A stretch of DNA of 64,000 bases from Oscillospiraceae bacterium. Its GTDB lineage: Bacteria > Bacillota > Clostridia > UMGS1810. The position numbers and the translations under genes are program-made. The notes below the pieces were generated by a model. That model made no database searches. It saw only the letters and a program-made list of their open reading frames with translations, and was not told where the DNA came from. The stretch is from contig JAJXRJ010000006.1 of NCBI GenBank assembly GCA_021629085.1, forward strand, positions 1 to 64,000. Reading direction: 5' to 3'. Positions 60,127 through 64,000 of this stretch are shown piece after piece. Within the stretch, counting starts at the first letter, position 1, and each line of letters opens with the position of its first letter.

Positions 60127-61632
60127 TTATGCGTCCGCGGCAAGCTTGTTCACCGCGTCGAGATATGCGTGAATGCTCGCCTCGATAATGTCGGTGCTAA
60201 GGCCCTTGCCCTTCACAATTTTCCCGTCAAATTTTAACTGCACCCGCGCTTCGCCCAGCGCGTCCACGCCCTGGGTGATGGAGCGGATGGAGTAGTCGTC
60301 TAACACAGCGCCAATGCCGGTGAGCTTGTTGATGGCGCGAAACGCCGCATCCACCGGGCCGTCGCCAATGGCGACATCCTCAATTTCGCGGCCGTTTTCC
60401 AAAAGCCGCAAAATGGCGGTACTGGTGATGGTGTTTCCCACATTTATCACAAACCGCTTGAGCTTGTAGGTTTCTTCTACGGCGGAGAGCTTGTTTTGCA
60501 CCAATGCCTCTAAGTCGCGCTCGGTGATATCTTTTTTCTTGTCGCACAGCGCTTTAAATTTTAAAAACAGCTCGTCTTCTTCCGCTTCTGACACCTCGTG
60601 CCCGTTTTCCAACAGCCAGCTTTTAAACGCGTGCCGGCCCGAGTGCTTGCCCAGCACAATGCCGCTCTCCTTATAGCCCACGTCCTCCGGGCGGATAATC
60701 TCATAGGTTTCGCGCTTGGCCATCACGCCGTGCTGGTGAATGCCCGCCTCGTGCAGAAATGCGTTTTTGCCCACAATGGCTTTGTTTGCCTGCACAAATG
60801 AGCCGGTCACCGCGCTCACCAGCCTTGAGGCCGGGATGATTTGCTTGGTGTTGATATTGGTGTCCGCGCCGTATAGATCCCCGCGCACCCGCAGCGCCAT
60901 GACAATTTCTTCCATAGAGGCGTTGCCCGCCCGCTCGCCAATGCCGTTTATGGTGCACTCCACCTGGTCTGCACCTGCCTTGATGGCCGCAAGCGAAGCG
61001 GCGGTGGCAAGCCCCAGATCGTTGTGGCAGTGCACCGAAAGCACTGCCTGGGAGATGTTTGGCACCCGGCGTTTGACCTCTGATACCAGCGCGCCGAATT
61101 CTTCGGGCAGCATATAGCCCACGGTGTCGGGGATGTTGATGGTGGTTGCGCCCGCAGAAATGGCGCGCGTGAGCACCCGGCTTAAAAAGTCTATGTCGCT
61201 GCGCGATGCGTCCTCTGCCGAAAACTCCACATCGGACACAAATTGCCTGGCGTATGCAACCATCTGTGCCGCCAGCCGCTCCACCTCGTCCGGCGTCATG
61301 CGCAGCTTGTATTCCATGTGCAGCGGCGAGGTGGCCAAAAACAGGTGGATCCGCGGTTTTTGCGCGTGCTTTACCGCCTCGTAGGCCAAATCGATGTCCT
61401 GTTTGGAACAGCGCGAAAGGCTTGCCACAGTGGAGGTTTTTAAAATTTTGGAAATTTCCTGCACTGCACAAAAATCGCCTTTGGACGACGCGGCAAAGCC
61501 GGCCTCAATCACGTCAACGCCCAGTTTTTCCAGCTGCCGCGCCACCTGCAGCTTTTCTTTTAAGCTCATTGTGCAGCCCGGCGACTGTTCGCCGTCGCGC
61601 AGCGTGGTATCAAAAATTCGAATGGTTCGCAT
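60127..61632 (-). CDS. leuA: 2-isopropylmalate synthase LeuA
   Basis: This enzyme (501 aa) condenses acetyl-CoA and 2-ketoisovalerate in leucine synthesis. It has FDTTLRDGEQSPGC, VHCHNDLGLATAASLAA, GIGERAGNASMEEIV, and KHSGRHAFK, with the C-terminal LeuA_dimer domain that binds leucine. ATG 61632 has AAGGGGGA upstream; the longer frame has no extra homology. Confidence 0.96.
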   Translation of the reverse strand: MRTIRIFDTTLRDGEQSPGCTMSLKEKLQVARQLEKLGVDVIEAGFAASSKGDFCAVQEISKILKTSTVASLSRCSKQDIDLAYEAVKHAQKPRIHLFLATSPLHMEYKLRMTPDEVERLAAQMVAYARQFVSDVEFSAEDASRSDIDFLSRVLTRAISAGATTINIPDTVGYMLPEEFGALVSEVKRRVPNISQAVLSVHCHNDLGLATAASLAAIKAGADQVECTINGIGERAGNASMEEIVMALRVRGDLYGADTNINTKQIIPASRLVSAVTGSFVQANKAIVGKNAFLHEAGIHQHGVMAKRETYEIIRPEDVGYKESGIVLGKHSGRHAFKSWLLENGHEVSEAEEDELFLKFKALCDKKKDITERDLEALVQNKLSAVEETYKLKRFVINVGNTITSTAILRLLENGREIEDVAIGDGPVDAAFRAINKLTGIGAVLDDYSIRSITQGVDALGEARVQLKFDGKIVKGKGLSTDIIEASIHAYLDAVNKLAADA

Positions 61633-61645
61633 AAAAAAGTCCCCC

Positions 61646-62176
61646 TTATGGTTTGAGCGGCCAGCCCGGCTTGCCGGATAAAATGGATGAGAGAAGATGA
61701 TAGAGCGCATTTGCCGCATCGTCTTTTGCGCCGGTATTTACAAGGATGTGGTCGGCGCTTTCGCGGTAGCGGGCGATGCGTTCTTCATAGAGGGCAAACA
61801 CCCGCTCGTCCCCCCCTTTTAAAAGCGGCCGGTTTTTGAGCTCGGAATTTTTCAGAATCTGTGCAGGCGGCGTGTCGATAAACACCACTGTGCCGGATTT
61901 TTTCATGAGTTCCACATTTTTCGGCCGCAATATGATTCCCCCGCCGGTGGATACCAAAAGCCGGTCCTTGTGGGACAAGTCGATCAGCGCCTGGGTTTCC
62001 AGATCGCGGAAATACGCCTCGCCGCGGGTTTTAAAGATGTCTGGCACCGTGCGCCGCTGCTTTTCGGTGATATAGTGGTCGGTGTCGATAAATTCTAAGC
62101 CCAGCCGTTCAGACAGCATCACGCCCAGCGTGGTTTTGCCGCTGCCCGGCATGCCGGTAAGGTAAACGTTATGCAT
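61646..62176 (-). CDS. aroK: Shikimate kinase AroK
   Basis: This P-loop kinase (176 aa) makes shikimate 3-phosphate. It has GMPGSGKTTLG (about 8-18), FIDTDHYI with the conserved Asp pair, FRDLETQAL, STGGG and ARYRESADHI. It overlaps the aroQ stop by 8 nt, with GGAGG inside aroQ. Confidence 0.95.
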   Translation of the reverse strand: MHNVYLTGMPGSGKTTLGVMLSERLGLEFIDTDHYITEKQRRTVPDIFKTRGEAYFRDLETQALIDLSHKDRLLVSTGGGIILRPKNVELMKKSGTVVFIDTPPAQILKNSELKNRPLLKGGDERVFALYEERIARYRESADHILVNTGAKDDAANALYHLLSSILSGKPGWPLKP

Positions 62177-62618
62177 GCCTGCCTCCGCCCAAACGGTCTA
62201 TCAGCGCGTCAATGGCCATGCGGTAGCCAAATGCGCCAAAGCCCGCAATCTGCCCAATGCACGCGGGCGCGACCACCGATGTCCGCCGAAATTCCTCCCT
62301 TGCGTGGACATTGGACAAATGAATCTCCACACACGGGAGGGGCACTGATTTGACCGCGTCAAAAATGGCGTAGCTGTAGTGCGTGTATGCGCCCGGGTTT
62401 AGCAGGATGCCGTCAAAGTGTTCAAAATAGGCGCGGTGGATGGCGTCTACAATGCCGCCCTCGTGATTGGTTTGCACAAATTCCACCTCTGCGCCCTGTT
62501 TTTCTGCGTAAGCCGCAATGCCTGCTGTAAGTGTGTCATAGGAGTCCTTCCCATACACGCCCGGCTCGCGCACACCCAGCAAATTTAAATTCGGCCCGTG
62601 AATGACCATCAGTTTCAT
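62169..62618 (-). CDS. aroQ: Type II 3-dehydroquinate dehydratase AroQ
   Basis: This small dodecameric dehydratase (149 aa) has the type II motifs HGPNLNLLGVREPGVYG, NHEGGIVDAIH, LNPGAYTHYSYAIFDAV, and the HLSNVHAREEFR loop. It is coupled to aroE by an ATGA overlap. Confidence 0.96.
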   Translation of the reverse strand: MKLMVIHGPNLNLLGVREPGVYGKDSYDTLTAGIAAYAEKQGAEVEFVQTNHEGGIVDAIHRAYFEHFDGILLNPGAYTHYSYAIFDAVKSVPLPCVEIHLSNVHAREEFRRTSVVAPACIGQIAGFGAFGYRMAIDALIDRLGGGRHA

Positions 62619-63394
62619 TGCTCGTTCACCTCGTGATAAATTTTTTCAATGGCTTGCCTGTCGGTTTCGGTCTTGTTCCAAATGGCCTGGGAGCGGATGC
62701 CCTGCGCCACCAGCATATAAAGCCCGTTTACCGCTGTGAGCCCCTGCAGGGCCGCCTGCTTTAACAAAAGCGTCTGCCTGGGGTTGTAGATGAGGTCCAT
62801 CACCTGCAAAAAGTGCAGCTCGCCCGCTATCGGGCAGGCGTTTTGGTTTGGATACATGCCGCACGGCGTGGCGTTGATTAAAAGGTCGCCCGAAAGATAT
62901 GCGTCATAGCGTTTGGCAGCACATCCCAAATGCTCGGTTTTTTCGCGTGAGACAAATAAAATGTCTGCCGCGCCCAAATGCCGGCACACCGCCCACACCG
63001 CGCGGGACGCCCCGCCTGTGCCCAAAATGACCACCCGCTTTCCCAAAACCGAAATGCCAAACCGTTCAAAGGTTGCCAAAAGCCCGTAAAAATCGGTGTT
63101 GTACCCAATGCGCCTGCCGTTTTCAAACGCAATGGTGTTCACTGCGCCAATCTCTTTTGCCTCAGGCGCGATTTCGTGCAGGTGCTCCATCACCGAAAGC
63201 TTATAGGGGATGGTGACGTTTATCCCATCGTATCCCGCGTTTAAAATCGCCTCAAATTCGCGGTCAAAGCTGCCGCGCGCAATCGCTAGAAGCTCGTAGC
63301 GCGCGTCCATTTCCGCAATGTCAAAATAGCGGTTGTGGATGGGCGCGGACAGCGAATGGCCCAGCTTTTCGCCAATGAGCGCAAACCGTTTCAT
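62615..63394 (-). CDS. aroE: Shikimate dehydrogenase AroE
   Basis: This NADPH dehydrogenase (259 aa) reduces 3-dehydroshikimate. It shows the substrate-site LIGEKLGHSLSAPIHN, NVTIPYKLSVM with catalytic Lys, GAVNTI, and the nucleotide loop ILGTGGASRAV, then INATPCGMYP. ATG 63394 overlaps the pheA stop by 4 nt. Confidence 0.95.
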   Translation of the reverse strand: MKRFALIGEKLGHSLSAPIHNRYFDIAEMDARYELLAIARGSFDREFEAILNAGYDGINVTIPYKLSVMEHLHEIAPEAKEIGAVNTIAFENGRRIGYNTDFYGLLATFERFGISVLGKRVVILGTGGASRAVWAVCRHLGAADILFVSREKTEHLGCAAKRYDAYLSGDLLINATPCGMYPNQNACPIAGELHFLQVMDLIYNPRQTLLLKQAALQGLTAVNGLYMLVAQGIRSQAIWNKTETDRQAIEKIYHEVNEQ

Positions 63395-64000
63395 TTTTCC
63401 GCCCCCTTGTAGCAGCCCAAAAATTTTAAACGGTTGACGTGTGCGCGAAGCTCTAAAAGCGCGTCCTTTCCCGGGCCGTCTGTCCACACATTCCCGGCAA
63501 AGTCGATGAAAAACAGGTAGGAAAACGGCATTTGCTTGTCAGGGCGGGATTCAATTTTTAGGAGGTTTACATGGTGCTTGGCAAAAATTTCGAGGATCCG
63601 GAACAGTTCTCCCGCCTTGTGGTCAATGGAAACCACCACGCTGGTTTTGTCCGCTGTATCCGAAATTTCCTCCGCCTTTCCCATTACAATAAATTTGGTA
63701 ATGTTTGTGAGGTTGGAATTGATGTTTGCCGCAAGCACTGTGAGCCCATACGCGGCTGCCGCGCCCATTCCCGCCACCGCCGCAATGTCCCTTTTGCCGC
63801 TCTCTGCCACAAATTTTGCGCTCATGGCGGTGTTGTGATAGGGGATTTTTTGCGCATGCAGGGTGTTTAGAAATTCACGGCACTGCATAAGCGCCTGCGG
63901 GTGGGAGTACACCTTTGTGATATCCGAAATCTTGGCGCCTTCTGCCGCAAGCAAATGCTGGTGCACGGGAAGAAAGAGCTCCCCCACAATGTAGAGGTCG
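63391..64000 (-). CDS. pheA: Prephenate dehydratase PheA, 5' part outside window
   Basis: This partial gene runs off the right edge, with the open frame continuing past 64000. The visible 203 aa contain the end of the dehydratase domain (ITKVYSHPQALMQC, NTAMSAKFV, ANINSNLTNITKFIV) and an ACT domain with the Phe-binding ESRP motif, so feedback by phenylalanine is expected. Whether a chorismate mutase domain precedes it cannot be seen. Confidence 0.92.
   Translation of the reverse strand, partial: DLYIVGELFLPVHQHLLAAEGAKISDITKVYSHPQALMQCREFLNTLHAQKIPYHNTAMSAKFVAESGKRDIAAVAGMGAAAAYGLTVLAANINSNLTNITKFIVMGKAEEISDTADKTSVVVSIDHKAGELFRILEIFAKHHVNLLKIESRPDKQMPFSYLFFIDFAGNVWTDGPGKDALLELRAHVNRLKFLGCYKGAEK

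Noticed and set aside
1..64000. CRISPR array, prophage or insertion sequence
   Set aside because: No regularly spaced repeats, transposase, integrase or phage structural genes were found in the window.

Overview
The window looks like the replication-origin region of a monoderm anaerobe of class Clostridia, probably a gut or plant-fibre species. The signs are dnaA, dnaN, recF, gyrB and gyrA in Firmicutes order with remB and an S4 gene; a WalRK/YycHI cell-wall control operon; HrcA/CIRCE heat-shock control; a glmS ribozyme; an S-layer-homology glycosidase; a PPi-type phosphofructokinase; and many oxygen-sensitive Fe-S enzymes (ThiC, RimO, HemW). No phage, transposon or CRISPR array was found.

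Layout. 0-7.3 kb (+): walR-walK, a small secreted protein, yycH, yycI, ybaB and a GH1 beta-glucosidase. 7.3-10.1 kb (-): cupin regulator, acyl-CoA synthetase and acetyltransferase. 10.3-11.7 kb (+): phosphofructokinase. 11.7-15.6 kb (-): thiDCME behind a TPP riboswitch. 15.6-17.5 kb (-): purine permease and phosphoribosyltransferase. 17.7-22.6 kb (+): glmS with its ribozyme, a nucleotide-kinase-like gene and an SLH-GH18 protein. 22.7-36.8 kb (-): the core replication and segregation block, read from dnaA towards serS: dnaA, a PHP-domain gene, dnaN, S4, recF, remB, gyrB, gyrA, thioesterase, parA, parB, a small coiled-coil membrane protein and serS. DnaA boxes lie on both sides of dnaA (35.2-35.5 and 36.87-36.92 kb), so oriC is placed there; leading-strand genes point away from it on both sides. 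37.0-50.0 kb (+): tRNA-Arg, a small AT-rich XRE regulator, eda, recA-recX-rimO-pgsA-lepA-hemW, then hrcA-grpE-dnaK-dnaJ. 50.1-55.4 kb (-): FMN-riboswitch ribU, KDG kinase, a membrane protein, rsmE and a large secreted protein. 55.6-58.4 kb (+): argC-argB and an FMN-dehydrogenase-like gene. 58.5-64 kb (-): cimA-leuA-aroK-aroQ-aroE-pheA, with pheA cut by the window edge.

Regulation is unusually readable: TPP and FMN riboswitches with terminators, a glmS ribozyme, CIRCE, one perfect parS plus one near-parS over the parA promoter, a consensus WalR box, and twin operators at the XRE gene. No wholly new multi-gene system is evident. The points most worth following are the PHP gene between dnaA and dnaN, the structured leader with a terminator in front of parA, the hairpins with T-tracts between the glmS ribozyme and glmS, the WalR box before a small secreted protein inside the wal locus, and the XRE gene with two identically spaced operators.
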